A stretch of 64,000 nucleotides of DNA. Origin: CAVQFB01 sp963711675. GTDB taxonomy: Bacteria; Acidobacteriota; Terriglobia; Terriglobales; Acidobacteriaceae. Location of the stretch: assembly GCA_963711675.1 (NCBI GenBank), contig CAVQFB010000011.1, positions 372,001 to 436,000 of the forward strand, in the 5' to 3' direction. Position numbers and translations under genes: made by a program. The notes beneath the pieces are model-generated. The model was given only the letters and a program-made list of their open reading frames with translations, was not told where the DNA came from and did no database searches. Below are positions 27,411 through 36,865 of this stretch, one piece after another. How positions within the stretch are numbered: position 1 is the stretch's first letter; each line of letters begins with the position of its first letter.

Positions 27411-27632
27411 ATGACCGACTTCGACCGGAAGGTGGAAGATGCCTCTGCGCGGGTGAACCGGCACGTTGCCAATGCGGCCGAGTACCTGGAGAAGGAGACG
27501 GCGGAGATCATCACCTATTTGAACGACGAGGTGGTACCGGCGGTCCGAACCCACTCGACGAAAGCCCTGCGAGTCGCTTCCGAGAAGCTCTCCAAGCTGG
27601 CCGACTTCCTGGAACAGAACAAGGGTCAGTGA
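27411..27632 (+). CDS. Small acidic helical hypothetical protein
   Basis: 73 residues, almost entirely amphipathic helix (ARVNRHVANAAEYLEKETAE, LRVASEKLSKLADFLEQNKG). ACGGAG lies seven bases before the ATG. The stop overlaps the GTG of the following RlpA gene (GTGA), so they are translationally coupled. Unknown function; it could be a small coiled-coil partner. Confidence 0.7.
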   Translation: MTDFDRKVEDASARVNRHVANAAEYLEKETAEIITYLNDEVVPAVRTHSTKALRVASEKLSKLADFLEQNKGQ

Positions 27633-28414
27633 CGCGAGGTCCGGTGGGCGCCGCTTCAGCGGCCGGCAGGCTGGCAGCTGCTCTGGCTACTCTGCTACTG
27701 CTCACCGCTTGTGGTCACAAGCAGGCGAAGATCACGGTTCCGTCGCCGCCTCCGATAGTCGAAACCCAGAGCCATCCTCCCGCCGAGCAGCAGCCGGAAA
27801 CAAACAAGAAGTCTAAGCAAACTGCGGAGGGTCCCAGCATTCCCGCCGTTCCGCCGGGCACGAAGCCACTTCTCGTGGAAACGGGCATGGCCAGCTGGTA
27901 CGGAGCGCCCTATCACAACCGGCGAGGATCGAATGGCGAAGTCTACGACATGAACGCCATGACGGCAGCCCATCGCACTTTGCCCCTGGGATCGCTGGTG
28001 CGTGTCACCAACGAGAAGACCGGGCATTCAGCTATCGTGCGCATCACCGACCGCGGCCCGTTCGTGGAAGGCCGTGTCCTCGATCTCTCGCTGGCGGCCG
28101 CAAAGACGGTCGATGTCTGGCGAGCCGGCGTTGCCAAAGTAAAAATAGAGGTTCTGCAGACACCCGCGTCCTTGGAGACCGGTGGCCGCTGGGCGGTCCA
28201 GATCGGCGCTTTCGAAGGAGAAAAGACCGCAAATGACGTGGCCGATCACCTGATGCGCCGCTATCACACGGCGCACGTGTTACGTTTCTCCAGTCCCGTG
28301 GGCGACTGGTGGGTGCGCGTCCGCGTGCAGGATGACGACCGCAAGCGTGCGGAGGAAGTTGCCCATGACACCAGCACTCCTGAAGGATCGATCTTTCTGG
28401 TTCGGCTCGACTAG
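27629..28414 (+). CDS. rlpA: RlpA-like septal ring lytic transglycosylase with SPOR domain
   Basis: 261 residues from a GTG at 27629 that overlaps the previous stop. An N-terminal lipobox (LLLLTAC) marks an outer-membrane lipoprotein. A Pro-rich spacer leads to the double-psi beta-barrel domain (GMASWYGAPYHNRRGSNGE, MTAAHRTLPLGSLVRVTN, RITDRGPFVEGRVLDLS with the active-site Asp), then a C-terminal SPOR domain (WAVQIGAFEGEKTANDVAD) that binds denuded glycan at division sites. The frame runs open far upstream, but the region before 27629 overlaps other genes and is not coding here. Confidence 0.9.
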   Translation: MTRGPVGAASAAGRLAAALATLLLLTACGHKQAKITVPSPPPIVETQSHPPAEQQPETNKKSKQTAEGPSIPAVPPGTKPLLVETGMASWYGAPYHNRRGSNGEVYDMNAMTAAHRTLPLGSLVRVTNEKTGHSAIVRITDRGPFVEGRVLDLSLAAAKTVDVWRAGVAKVKIEVLQTPASLETGGRWAVQIGAFEGEKTANDVADHLMRRYHTAHVLRFSSPVGDWWVRVRVQDDDRKRAEEVAHDTSTPEGSIFLVRLD

Positions 28415-28475
28415 CACTTCAGCCGGGCAGCTGCGAGGTCGACCTGTTTCGAATAGGATTGAGTTCAACTGAGCT

Positions 28476-28817
28476 ATGAAGGACTGTCTTTTCTGCCGCA
28501 TCATCGACGGCGAACTCCCCGCCAGGAAGGTCCATGAGGACGAACACACTTACGCATTCGAAGATATTCATCCGCAAGGCCCTACGCATGTTCTTGTCGT
28601 TCCCAAGAAGCACATTCGCGGGTTGAAGGAAGCGAAGGCGGAGGATGCGGAAGCGATTGGGCGCTGCCAGTTAGTAGCGGCGGAGATCGCACGTCAGCGT
28701 GGGATTGAAAACGGGTATCGAACCGTGCTCAACGTGGGTCCGGGCGCGGGACAGTCAGTGTTCCACCTGCACGTGCACTTGATTGGCGGCCGCAACCTGC
28801 ATTGGCCTCCGGGATAA
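28476..28817 (+). CDS. HIT family (histidine triad) nucleotide-binding protein
   Basis: 113 residues, the usual length of HINT-type proteins. It starts with CLFCRIIDGELPA, and the histidine triad FHLHVHLIGG lies at the C-terminus preceded by NVGPGAGQSV. It should hydrolyse AMP-lysine or related purine nucleoside phosphoramidates in the cytoplasm. The gene stands alone 61 bases after rlpA. Confidence 0.94.
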   Translation: MKDCLFCRIIDGELPARKVHEDEHTYAFEDIHPQGPTHVLVVPKKHIRGLKEAKAEDAEAIGRCQLVAAEIARQRGIENGYRTVLNVGPGAGQSVFHLHVHLIGGRNLHWPPG

Positions 28818-28844
28818 GCTCCGGGTGTAGCGACCGCAAGACGA

Positions 28845-29498
28845 CTAGTCGGTTCCCGCTTCTTCGGGTGCGCCGTGGCGGCGCAACAGCTGTGGCAGGT
28901 TCTGAGAAAACGCAGAGCGCGGCAGCACCATATCGCAACCCACTTCATGCGCCTTCTGCTTCAGATCCCCCTGCACGTGCGAAAGAAATCCGATAATCGA
29001 AGTTTGTTTCTTCAGTTTGCTCTTCAGCTTCGGGATCAGCGTTAATGGCTTGGCGTTGGCGTTGTTCAAGTCGAAGATGATGAGGGACGGCTTCTCCTCG
29101 CCGTTCTCTTTCATGCGCTCCGCCAGATCCTTGTCCGTCTTGACGAACTCGACTTTGACGTTGAGCTTGCGTGCCGTCTCCTGGATTTTTGCCATGAAGA
29201 ACAGGTCGTCGATGAAGGCGAAGATGCGGGGCGATCCGTTGTCCTGGCCCGCGGGCAAAGGCTCGGGATCAGCGGGCTTGTACGCCGGGGCAAAGCCTGG
29301 CCGTCCGCGACCTTTGGAACCGTTGTCGCCGTTGCGGTAATTGTGATCCATGGGAGCGGTGTAAATGCCTCCGTGATTCTGACGATCACGTCCACCCTGT
29401 CCGCCGCCTCCACGATGATTGGGCGGACGCCGACCACGGCGCCGCCTGTTTCTCCCTCCCCCACCGGAGGGATTTGCCGGTCCTACGTTCATATTCAC
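28845..29498 (-). CDS. Receiver-like domain protein with Arg/Gly-rich N-terminus
   Basis: 217 residues. Residues 11-45 are rich in Gly, Arg and Asn (GGGGRNRRRR, HRGGGGQGGRDRQ), like an RNA-binding RG-rich tail. From about residue 90 a CheY-like fold follows: FAFIDDLFF with the acidic pair Asp97-Asp98, SLIIFDLNN with candidate phospho-acceptor Asp143, IIGFLSHV, and a Pro-containing last strand (DMVLPRSAF) where the usual Lys is replaced. No kinase gene is adjacent. I infer a response-regulator-derived protein that may act on RNA; see findings. Confidence 0.75.
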   Translation of the reverse strand: MNMNVGPANPSGGGGRNRRRRGRRPPNHRGGGGQGGRDRQNHGGIYTAPMDHNYRNGDNGSKGRGRPGFAPAYKPADPEPLPAGQDNGSPRIFAFIDDLFFMAKIQETARKLNVKVEFVKTDKDLAERMKENGEEKPSLIIFDLNNANAKPLTLIPKLKSKLKKQTSIIGFLSHVQGDLKQKAHEVGCDMVLPRSAFSQNLPQLLRRHGAPEEAGTD

Positions 29499-29867
29499 TC
29501 TCTTGCTGCGTTTACGCGATTTAGATACTGCAAGGGTCCGATCTGTGCTGCTACCGTTGTCCCACCGTCCGGGTAGTCGTCAACTCGCGCACAAACCCCA
29601 TCGTGCGCGAAAAACCGATGCGGCTGGAGAATCACTCGTGAATGATCTATGTCCGTCTTGGCGCCTGGAGCTGTAGGGCGCGGAGGGCCAGCACGGGAGC
29701 GTGGCCATTGAGAACAATTTTATGGTAATCGCGAATGAAGCGGCGTGCAAGTGCAAAACACGGGGATTTTTTCACAGGCGTTACTGTAGTCACGCCGTTT
29801 GCCCGCCCGTAGAGCTGATCGCGCACTCCAAATTGCGTCGCAAGACCAGATCGGTTCTGGTTGACGC
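29499..29867. other. Intergenic region
   Basis: 369 bases between two leftward genes. Short open frames occur on both strands, none with recognisable family or ribosome site. The part near 29499-29560 should hold the promoter of the RG-rich receiver gene; no clear consensus pair was found. Confidence 0.3.
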
Positions 29868-31127
29868 CTACGCCCCGCTGCCGATTTGCCGAGCCCAGTG
29901 CATCGCCTGCCAGTAGTAATCCGCGACTGTAGCATCGTCCAAACCAAGGTGTTCGGCGAGGTGTGTGCTGTGCTGCCACTCACCCGACTCCTGCGCCAGC
30001 ATGAGTTGATAGATCGGACGCAGACGATTGTCCCGTCCGAGCAACACACCTGTCGTTTCCGCATCGAGAGGGAGCTTGTCGAGCAGCGCCTCCATCGGCG
30101 CTTCGAGAATCACATCCATCAGCGAGAGCAATCCCAGAAAGAACAAATCGGACTCGCCGTGCGGCACACGCGGCGCCAGCAGTTCACAGAAACGGGCCCG
30201 CACGAGTGCCGTCTGCACCAGTTCGCTTGACTTGTCCTGCGCGGCGCCGATTGTGACCACCAGCCTTACCCAGCGGCGCACCTCGTTCTCGCCCAGGATC
30301 GACAACGCATGACGAACCGAATGAACCTCCCGTGCCATTCCGAACAATGGAGAATTCAGATAGCGCAACAAACGGTAGCAGACCGAGGCCTCCACCTTGA
30401 CGATCGTTTCTACCTCGAACAGATCCAGTTCGGGCCGAGAGACCACTTGCAACAGGCGCAGATAGTTGATGCGATTGCCGGAAATCTCGCGCGTCGTCAT
30501 GATCTCCGGCTGGCAAAAGAAATAACCCTGGAAGTAAACGAAGCCCTGGTTCTTTGCGGAGATAAACTCCTCGCGTGTTTCCACTTTCTCGGCCAGCATC
30601 CGGCAGCGCCACGGGCCGTAGCGCTTCACCATCGCCGCACGCTGATCAAGTGTGGTGCACTTAAAATCGACTTTGATGATGTCAGCCAGGTCCGTAAGCG
30701 GCTCACGTGGGTCGTTGGGGAGAAAATCGTCCAGAGCAATCGTGTAGCCGGCTTCTTTTAGACGCTCGCACGCCGCCACTACAGCCGGGTCCGGGGGAAC
30801 CGATTCCAGAACCTCCACCACGGTCTGGTGAGAAGGAAGCAGAGTAACGTGCCCCTTCAGCAACACGTCGCGCGTGCAGTTGACGAACGCGCGCCGCCGG
30901 TCGCACAGCAGGTCTAGCCCCATGAGAAGTGAACTATCCACCGTGCTGCGCGAGGCGGCATCGATATCGGATGAATAAAAGTAGTTTTCCACCCCATGAC
31001 GAAAGAGAAGTTCGTAGCCGAAAACTCGTTCTGCGGTGTCAAAGATGGGCTGGCGTGCCACGAAGCGCAGCCCCTGCGGACTATCGGTGGCGCCAGTGGC
31101 CTCGCCCATGCCCGGAGTTGTAGTCAC
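29868..31127 (-). CDS. EAL-HDOD signal transduction protein (YuxH-like)
   Basis: 419 residues. The N-terminal ~210 residues resemble a degenerate EAL domain (FVARQPIFDTAERVFGYELL, VVEVLESVPPDP, IALDDFLPND, IIKVDFKCT), followed by HDOD (INYLRLLQVVSRPELDLFEV, VCYRLLRYLNSPLFGMAREV). In this EAL-HDOD class the catalytic Glu/Asp set is usually incomplete, and here YELLFRH replaces EAL, so c-di-GMP hydrolysis is doubtful. Such proteins are often scaffold regulators of motility or stress, fitting the nearby PAS-GGDEF-MotAB operon. Confidence 0.88.
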   Translation of the reverse strand: MTTTPGMGEATGATDSPQGLRFVARQPIFDTAERVFGYELLFRHGVENYFYSSDIDAASRSTVDSSLLMGLDLLCDRRRAFVNCTRDVLLKGHVTLLPSHQTVVEVLESVPPDPAVVAACERLKEAGYTIALDDFLPNDPREPLTDLADIIKVDFKCTTLDQRAAMVKRYGPWRCRMLAEKVETREEFISAKNQGFVYFQGYFFCQPEIMTTREISGNRINYLRLLQVVSRPELDLFEVETIVKVEASVCYRLLRYLNSPLFGMAREVHSVRHALSILGENEVRRWVRLVVTIGAAQDKSSELVQTALVRARFCELLAPRVPHGESDLFFLGLLSLMDVILEAPMEALLDKLPLDAETTGVLLGRDNRLRPIYQLMLAQESGEWQHSTHLAEHLGLDDATVADYYWQAMHWARQIGSGA

Positions 31128-31249
31128 TTAAGGGTCATCGGCGGACCCGGGGGAAACTTGATATTCCGTAGCAGGCCTTAAGTCACGCCACACGGGTTAC
31201 TGGAGGTGAAGGGTCGGGAGTTCGGCAACTTCGGGAGGTAGAGTCAGCG

Positions 31250-32041
31250 CTACTCCGCCTTGGTCTCAGTTTTCTGCTCGGGTGAGGAAGGCTTCTCTCC
31301 GCCCTTTTCTTCGCCCTCGTCTTTCAAAACGTAGCGCACGATGACGGAGATTCGCCGATTGGAAGCATCCTCCGGGCTTTGCGGCTTGCGCAGATTCTGA
31401 TCGGCATACCCGCGTACCTGCGAGACCTGATCGGCGCGCAGACCATACTGCTGCATGAGCCTGCGCGCAGCATTGGCGCGATCGGCAGAGAGTTCCCAGT
31501 TCCCGTATTGGGTCCCGCCAGAGAAAGGTCTGGAATCGGTGTGCCCCTCGATCGAGATCTTGTTTGGCAGCTTGCCTAACTCCTCTGCTAATTTCTGCAG
31601 CAGTTCCTTGCCGCTGCCGTTCAGCTTGGAGCTGCCACTATCGAAGAAGGTTCCGGTTTCCGACTCCAGCAGCTCGACCCGCAGGCCCTCCGGAGTGACG
31701 GTCATGTCTACCTGGTCTTTCAACTTGTCGAAGTTCGCCATTTTGTGGACAGCTTTCTCCAACTCTTCCTTCAGCTGAGGCATGTTGTCTTTGGACAGGA
31801 CAAAATTCTCCCCCGACCCCTTCATATTCGTGCCGATATTTTTCGAGGTGCCCGTGGGATCTTTGAAGTACCCTCCCACGGCTTCCTGTATTTTCTTGCT
31901 GCTGTTCATGAGCCAGAGCACGATGAAGAGGGCCATCATCGCGGTGACGAAGTCGGCGTAGGCCACCTTCCAGGCGCCGCCGTGGTGTCCGCCATGGCCA
32001 GCTTTTTTCTTGATAACGATGACGGGACGGGAACCTTCCAT
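31250..32041 (-). CDS. motB: Flagellar motor stator protein MotB
   Basis: 263 residues. A single N-terminal membrane segment contains the proton-carrying Asp30 in VAYADFVTAMMALFIV. The plug region and OmpA-like peptidoglycan-binding domain follow (SIEGHTDSRPFSGGTQYGNW, LSADRANAARRLMQQYGL, VRGYADQNLR). It forms the stator with MotA, encoded nine bases upstream. The C-terminal ~25 residues are a charged tail. No other flagellar genes are in the window. Confidence 0.93.
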   Translation of the reverse strand: MEGSRPVIVIKKKAGHGGHHGGAWKVAYADFVTAMMALFIVLWLMNSSKKIQEAVGGYFKDPTGTSKNIGTNMKGSGENFVLSKDNMPQLKEELEKAVHKMANFDKLKDQVDMTVTPEGLRVELLESETGTFFDSGSSKLNGSGKELLQKLAEELGKLPNKISIEGHTDSRPFSGGTQYGNWELSADRANAARRLMQQYGLRADQVSQVRGYADQNLRKPQSPEDASNRRISVIVRYVLKDEGEEKGGEKPSSPEQKTETKAE

Positions 32042-32050
32042 AGAGGACCT

Positions 32051-32938
32051 CTAGGCGGAAGCCGCCGCCGCGGCAGCAGCTGGCGCTCCACCCGAGCGAC
32101 AGATCTGCTCCACTTCTTTGAAGGATGGACGCACGTGTGCCGGCACAGCCCGGCGACCAATTTCAACCGCGAGGATCGGCGGCGTACCCTTGATGAACGC
32201 CGTCATCAACACCCGCAGCACGTGATAGTAGGCGTGCTCGTCGTCCACGATCTTCCCCATGTTGGCGGCCAGTGGACCGACCAGTCCGTAGCAGAGCAGA
32301 ATTCCCAAGAAGGTTCCCACCAGGGCGGCGGCAACTTTGTTTCCGATTTCTTCCGGCGGGCCGCCCAGCGCTCCCATGGTGATCACGACGCCGAGTACGG
32401 CGGCGACAATGCCCAACCCGGGCAAGGAGTCCGCCATCGTGCTGAGCGCGGAAACCGGTAGAGTGGCGCCGTGGTGATGTACGTCCATGTCTACTTCCAT
32501 CATCTGATCGAAGTCGAAGGGATCGACGCCACCGCTCACCGCCATGCGCATGGTGTCGCAGACAAAGGCGCAGGCATGGTGATCTTTTAGAAACGCTGGA
32601 TACTTGGAGAGCAGCTGACTCTTCTCCGGCTCCTCCACATCACCCTCGAGGGCCACCAATCCTTCTTTGCGGGCCTTGTTCAGCAGGTCGTACATCATTT
32701 TCAGGGTGTCCAGATATTTCTGCTTGTTGAACTTCGATCCGCCAAAGACTCCTCCCACCCCACCCGCAATCGCTTTGAGGATGTGCAGAGGATTCGCGAC
32801 CAGCACCGTTCCGCTCGCGGCTCCTCCAATGATGAGCAGTTCCGCCGGCTGCACCAGAACACGCAGGTTCCCGTGTTCCATCAGATAGCCGCCGACCACG
32901 GCGCCGAACACGATCAGAATCCCGATGATCGCAAACAT
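32051..32938 (-). CDS. motA: Flagellar motor stator protein MotA
   Basis: 295 residues with four membrane segments (MFAIIGILIVFGAVVGGYL, ELLIIGGAASGTVLVAN, GLGIVAAVLGVVITMGAL, ALVGTFLGILLCYGLVGPL). The two conserved Pro residues of the ion channel are in DSLPGLGIVAA and LVGPLAANM. The long cytoplasmic loop interacts with the rotor. The ATG at 32938 starts right at the first membrane helix, so a longer frame to 33109 is rejected. The C-terminus ends in an Ala-rich tail. Second gene of the operon. Confidence 0.93.
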   Translation of the reverse strand: MFAIIGILIVFGAVVGGYLMEHGNLRVLVQPAELLIIGGAASGTVLVANPLHILKAIAGGVGGVFGGSKFNKQKYLDTLKMMYDLLNKARKEGLVALEGDVEEPEKSQLLSKYPAFLKDHHACAFVCDTMRMAVSGGVDPFDFDQMMEVDMDVHHHGATLPVSALSTMADSLPGLGIVAAVLGVVITMGALGGPPEEIGNKVAAALVGTFLGILLCYGLVGPLAANMGKIVDDEHAYYHVLRVLMTAFIKGTPPILAVEIGRRAVPAHVRPSFKEVEQICRSGGAPAAAAAAASA

Positions 32939-32973
32939 AATGATTCCGCTCTCTAGGTAACAAATTTCGCCCG

Positions 32974-33867
32974 CTACGGCGCCTGGTTGAGACCGCCTGG
33001 CGATTTCAGCGAACTGACCATCCGCTCCAGGACCGAGACCAGGGCTTCGCCCCGTCCGGGTGTTGCCATGCCCAGCGAAACCGAAACCGACAACTCGTCT
33101 CCCCACCACTGAATGCCGGAGAGGCGCACCATCTTTCGAATGCTGTCCGCGGTTTTCCGGAGCGCGGCTTCTCCGCTGTGCGGCAGAACGGCCACAAACT
33201 CATCCGCTGTCCAACGTCCCAGGAAGTCCGCAGGCGAAAGAATGTTTCTCACGGTATGAGCCACCACGCGCAGGATTGCGTCCCCAGCCTGGCTGCCGTG
33301 TACTCCCCGGAAATGATCCAGTTCGTTGACTTCAATACCCAGCACGCCATAGGAGAGACCGTGATCGACAAAAGCGGCATGGTGTTCGAGCAGACGCGCC
33401 TGCGTGAACCAGTGGTTCGGGATGCCAGTGACGACATCAAGGCCGCCGCATTCCGCAATCTGATCGCTCAGCCGTTCCGGCAGAGGAACAAAGGTCTGTT
33501 CCTCGAAGATTTCCGCTGCGCCAATAATCGTCCCGTGCCCATCGCGGACCGCCGTCACCGTCAGGCGCACTGGCACCCGGTGGCCTTCGCGGTGGCGAAC
33601 ATAAACCCGGGTCTCGCGCGGCTTGCCGTCGTGTAGGGTTTCCGCAAGCAGCGCGGTCACTTCGCAGGCCGCAGCCTTTTCGTCCTCATGGACGAGAATG
33701 TCCTCGCGGCAGAAGCGCCCGATCACATCGTGGCGCAGGTATCCGGTGATGCGCTCGGCGCCATCGTTCCAGAACAGTATTCTGCTTTCGCGATCCACCA
33801 GATGAACGCCGACCGGTAAGGTCTCCAGCACATGGCGGAAGATCGCCGGATCTTGAAGGTCCTGCAT
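32974..33867 (-). CDS. PAS-GGDEF protein with degenerate GGDEF motif
   Basis: About 297 residues: a PAS domain (VLETLPVGVHLVDRESRILF, GAERITGYLRHDVIG) followed by a GGDEF-like domain whose signature reads RWTADEF instead of GGDEF. Loss of both Gly residues usually abolishes diguanylate cyclase activity, so this is likely a c-di-GMP or GTP sensor. It precedes motA by 35 bases and probably tunes the stator. The ATG at 33867 is taken; an in-frame GTG at 33879 is close to AGGAGAG and is an alternative. Confidence 0.85.
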   Translation of the reverse strand: MQDLQDPAIFRHVLETLPVGVHLVDRESRILFWNDGAERITGYLRHDVIGRFCREDILVHEDEKAAACEVTALLAETLHDGKPRETRVYVRHREGHRVPVRLTVTAVRDGHGTIIGAAEIFEEQTFVPLPERLSDQIAECGGLDVVTGIPNHWFTQARLLEHHAAFVDHGLSYGVLGIEVNELDHFRGVHGSQAGDAILRVVAHTVRNILSPADFLGRWTADEFVAVLPHSGEAALRKTADSIRKMVRLSGIQWWGDELSVSVSLGMATPGRGEALVSVLERMVSSLKSPGGLNQAP

Positions 33868-34089
33868 AGACGCACACACTCTCTCCTATCTCGTCGGCGG
33901 GAAAACCCAAAGCTTTAGCAGGAGGTGAGTTCGACGCTAGATGATGAGGAGACCCTTAGAGAAGTGTGCGATCGCACTGAGGTCCATACCGAAGCTGACA
34001 ACTTTCGATAACGTTTTCCGATCCAGTTAGCGCAATATAAAGACAATGAGTCACAAAGGCTTCCGTACTAAGCGATTCCCCGACCGACC

Positions 34090-36681
34090 CTACTTCAATC
34101 CCTTGACCACGTATGCCTGAGACAGCACCTGCTCGTACACGTAAGCGTACGCCGCCCCGTCGCTGGAGAAATGAGGCGCACCCGCCCCGGTGATTCCAGC
34201 GGCGACGCCTTCCCCGAATGCCTTCCAGAATTCCATCTTCCCGGTAGCGACGTTCACGCGATAGACCTTGGCAATCTTGTCCGTCCTCGAGCGGTTTGGG
34301 AGCGCGTACACCGAAGTGCCATCCGGCGACCAGTCGGTTATCGCATAGCGTGGATCCAGTCCGGGAATTGGTCTCATACCGCCGCCGTCGAGAGGCCAGA
34401 TGCCCCACTTTTGATCGGGCCCGCGCACCACCGTGCTCTTGCCGTCTGGTGAGAGATGCACCCCCGCAACACCCTCCGGAGTCACGGGTTTGGATTCGCC
34501 GCTCTCGGCGTCGATCATGTAGTCACGCGCGCCATGCCCGGGCTCGATACCCAGTGCCAGCAGTCGCTTGCCGTCCGGCATCCAGCGAACCACGGGATAA
34601 CTGACATTGTCGTGAGTAAGCTGCCGGGCTTGTCCGGCCCCGGCTGGCACCAAACTCAAAGGCCCATTCTTCGCCGGCTTCACGATCAGCCACTTCGAGT
34701 CGGGCGAAATCGCTTCCCCGGTTCCTTCGCTCACCTTCACGGGTGGCGATCCATCCGTGTCGCGCAGGAACACAGTGTAGTTCGGCCCGCCCCCATCGCC
34801 CTCCTCCTCAAACAGGATCTTCCGGCCATCGCGACTGATGTCGCGCAAGATGGCCCAGCCGAACCAGCCCAGCTCGTGCTCGTCTTTTCCTCCCGGCGAC
34901 GTGCCCCGGATCCCGAGGCGTACCTGATGCGCAACGGCGAGCACCGCGTCGTTCCGCGAATCTTCCAGCCACATGCCTCCAGGCACATTCGTAATCGTCC
35001 TGATCTTGCCCGTGAGCGTGACAGCGCGAGGATTCTGTGCGTTGCCGCTATTGCTCGAAGTGAACCAGATTTCATCCCCGTCCGGAGACCAGAGAATCCC
35101 CTGCAGGGAAGTCCAACCCGAAGACAACTTCCGCTCTGTGCCCTTGCCGTCGGCGTCAATCACCGCCAGCGAGCCTTGATCGTCGCCACCGGGATTCTCA
35201 TGGTCAGCAAACGCCACCATCTTCCCATCCGGAGAAATCTTCGGATGACTCATCCAGTTGATGCTGTCGACCAACACCTTGCCCACCGGATACTCCAGGC
35301 GCCAGTGGCTGTTTTCCGGCATATACCGCACCACGGCCATGGTTTCGCCGTTCGCGGCCCAGTCCGCGTCCTGCACATTTTCGAGGACCTCGCGCGGCGT
35401 TCCTCCGCTGAGCGGCACACGGGCCAGCGTCCCTGATCTTGCATAGCCACCGTAAAATTGCGTTTTGAGCCGTACCGCGAGCTCTCCGTTCTTCGAGATG
35501 GAAAGCAACTCCGCATCTTTCAGCCCCAGTTCGCGCGCGCCGGGGTCATCGGTGCGAGCCAGATACAGCTGGCCGTCGCCACCTTCCCAGGCTGCGTTGT
35601 AGACGATGCTGCCATCCGGCGTGAACCGGGCGTTGCCCATCGAACCCATGCGGAACGTAATCTGCTGGTATTCGGCAAGAGGCGGGTGCGTACCGCCCTT
35701 TCCCAGCCACCAGCCAGCTCCGATGAGGGTCAGCGCGAGCAGGAGCCCAAGAGCACTTGCAAGGGCGAGCGTCAGCCTGCGGCGCCGCGGCGTCTCCCCC
35801 AACGGCACGGCCTTCGCGGTGGTACTGGAAACTCCCGAAAGCTGGTCAAGATCGAACGCGATGTCGCGGGCGGAGTGGAAGCGCGATTCGGGATTCTTTT
35901 CCAGGCAGTGCTGCACAATGCGTTCGAGCGCGGGAGAGATATTGCGATTGGTGGCAGTCAGGTCCGGCGGCTCTTCCTTCAGAATCGAGCTCATCGTGTC
36001 GGCGGGTGTGCTTCCGTGAAATGCGCGCTTGCCTGAGAGCATCTCGTAGAGAATCGCGCCAAAGCTGAAAATGTCGGAGCGCGGGTCGAGCACCATGCCG
36101 CGCACCTGCTCGGGCGACATGTACCCGGCGGTCCCCAGCACGACGCCCGCCTCCGTGCCGTGTGTGGCGGTCGGCAAAGAAGTGTGCTCGCGCGGTTCAG
36201 CCTGGCTCAGCTTGGCCAGACCGAAGTCGAGAATCTTGAGCCGCCCGTCTTTGGTGATGAACAGGTTCTCCGGCTTGAGATCGCGATGAATGATGCCCTT
36301 CTCATGGGCGGCGGCCAGGCCGTGCGCGATTTGCAGGGCGTAGTCGAGAGCCTTGCGTACGGGGAGCGGTCCGCTGCGCAACCGCTCGCGGAGCGTATCT
36401 CCTTCCAGCAGTTCCGACACAACATAGGGCGAGTTGCCGTTCGTGCCGATGTCAAATACCGCCAGAATGTTGGGATGGTTCAGCGCCGCCGTGGCGAGAG
36501 CTTCCTGCTCGAAACGGCGCAGCCGCTCAGGATCGATAGAGAGCGCTTGCGGCAAGACTTTGATCGCGACTTCGCGCCGCAGACGGGCGTCACGCGCCCG
36601 ATAGACTTCGCCCATACCGCCCGTGCCCAGCAGCGAGACAATCTCATAGGGTCCGAGTTTGGTGCCTGCGGTCAGATTCAT
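34090..36681 (-). CDS. Membrane Ser/Thr protein kinase with WD40-like (PD40) propeller
   Basis: 863 residues from the ATG at 36681, where the kinase domain begins; the longer frame was rejected. Kinase motifs are complete: glycine loop GTGGMGEVY at 19-27, Lys41 in VAIKVLP, HRD at 132-134 (IIHRDLKPEN), DFG at 152-154 and APE-region GTAGYMSPEQVRG. One membrane helix (LALASALGLLLALTLIGAGW) separates it from an extracytoplasmic TolB/PD40 beta-propeller with repeated SPDGK-type blades. The protein should phosphorylate cytoplasmic targets in response to an external ligand. It is divergent from rpsU. Confidence 0.92.
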   Translation of the reverse strand: MNLTAGTKLGPYEIVSLLGTGGMGEVYRARDARLRREVAIKVLPQALSIDPERLRRFEQEALATAALNHPNILAVFDIGTNGNSPYVVSELLEGDTLRERLRSGPLPVRKALDYALQIAHGLAAAHEKGIIHRDLKPENLFITKDGRLKILDFGLAKLSQAEPREHTSLPTATHGTEAGVVLGTAGYMSPEQVRGMVLDPRSDIFSFGAILYEMLSGKRAFHGSTPADTMSSILKEEPPDLTATNRNISPALERIVQHCLEKNPESRFHSARDIAFDLDQLSGVSSTTAKAVPLGETPRRRRLTLALASALGLLLALTLIGAGWWLGKGGTHPPLAEYQQITFRMGSMGNARFTPDGSIVYNAAWEGGDGQLYLARTDDPGARELGLKDAELLSISKNGELAVRLKTQFYGGYARSGTLARVPLSGGTPREVLENVQDADWAANGETMAVVRYMPENSHWRLEYPVGKVLVDSINWMSHPKISPDGKMVAFADHENPGGDDQGSLAVIDADGKGTERKLSSGWTSLQGILWSPDGDEIWFTSSNSGNAQNPRAVTLTGKIRTITNVPGGMWLEDSRNDAVLAVAHQVRLGIRGTSPGGKDEHELGWFGWAILRDISRDGRKILFEEEGDGGGPNYTVFLRDTDGSPPVKVSEGTGEAISPDSKWLIVKPAKNGPLSLVPAGAGQARQLTHDNVSYPVVRWMPDGKRLLALGIEPGHGARDYMIDAESGESKPVTPEGVAGVHLSPDGKSTVVRGPDQKWGIWPLDGGGMRPIPGLDPRYAITDWSPDGTSVYALPNRSRTDKIAKVYRVNVATGKMEFWKAFGEGVAAGITGAGAPHFSSDGAAYAYVYEQVLSQAYVVKGLK

Positions 36682-36865
36682 TTGGTCGCCAAGATTATCA
36701 TTTCGGGCACAAATGTTGGAAAGGAATGTCGGCCGGGAGGGCTGGACGGGGGCCGCAAGCGGATGCCGGGAATTCTGGATTTTCGTTTGCAGGACCCGCA
36801 CAAATGGGGCACGAATGAGGTAAGCTTTAAGGTGTCCCACGGGGACGCGTTAGGGGGTGATGACT

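Noticed and set aside
26816..27628. N-terminal extension of the RlpA frame by 271 codons
   Set aside because: It runs antisense over the lipoprotein gene and over the 27411 gene; the lipobox places the true start at 27629.
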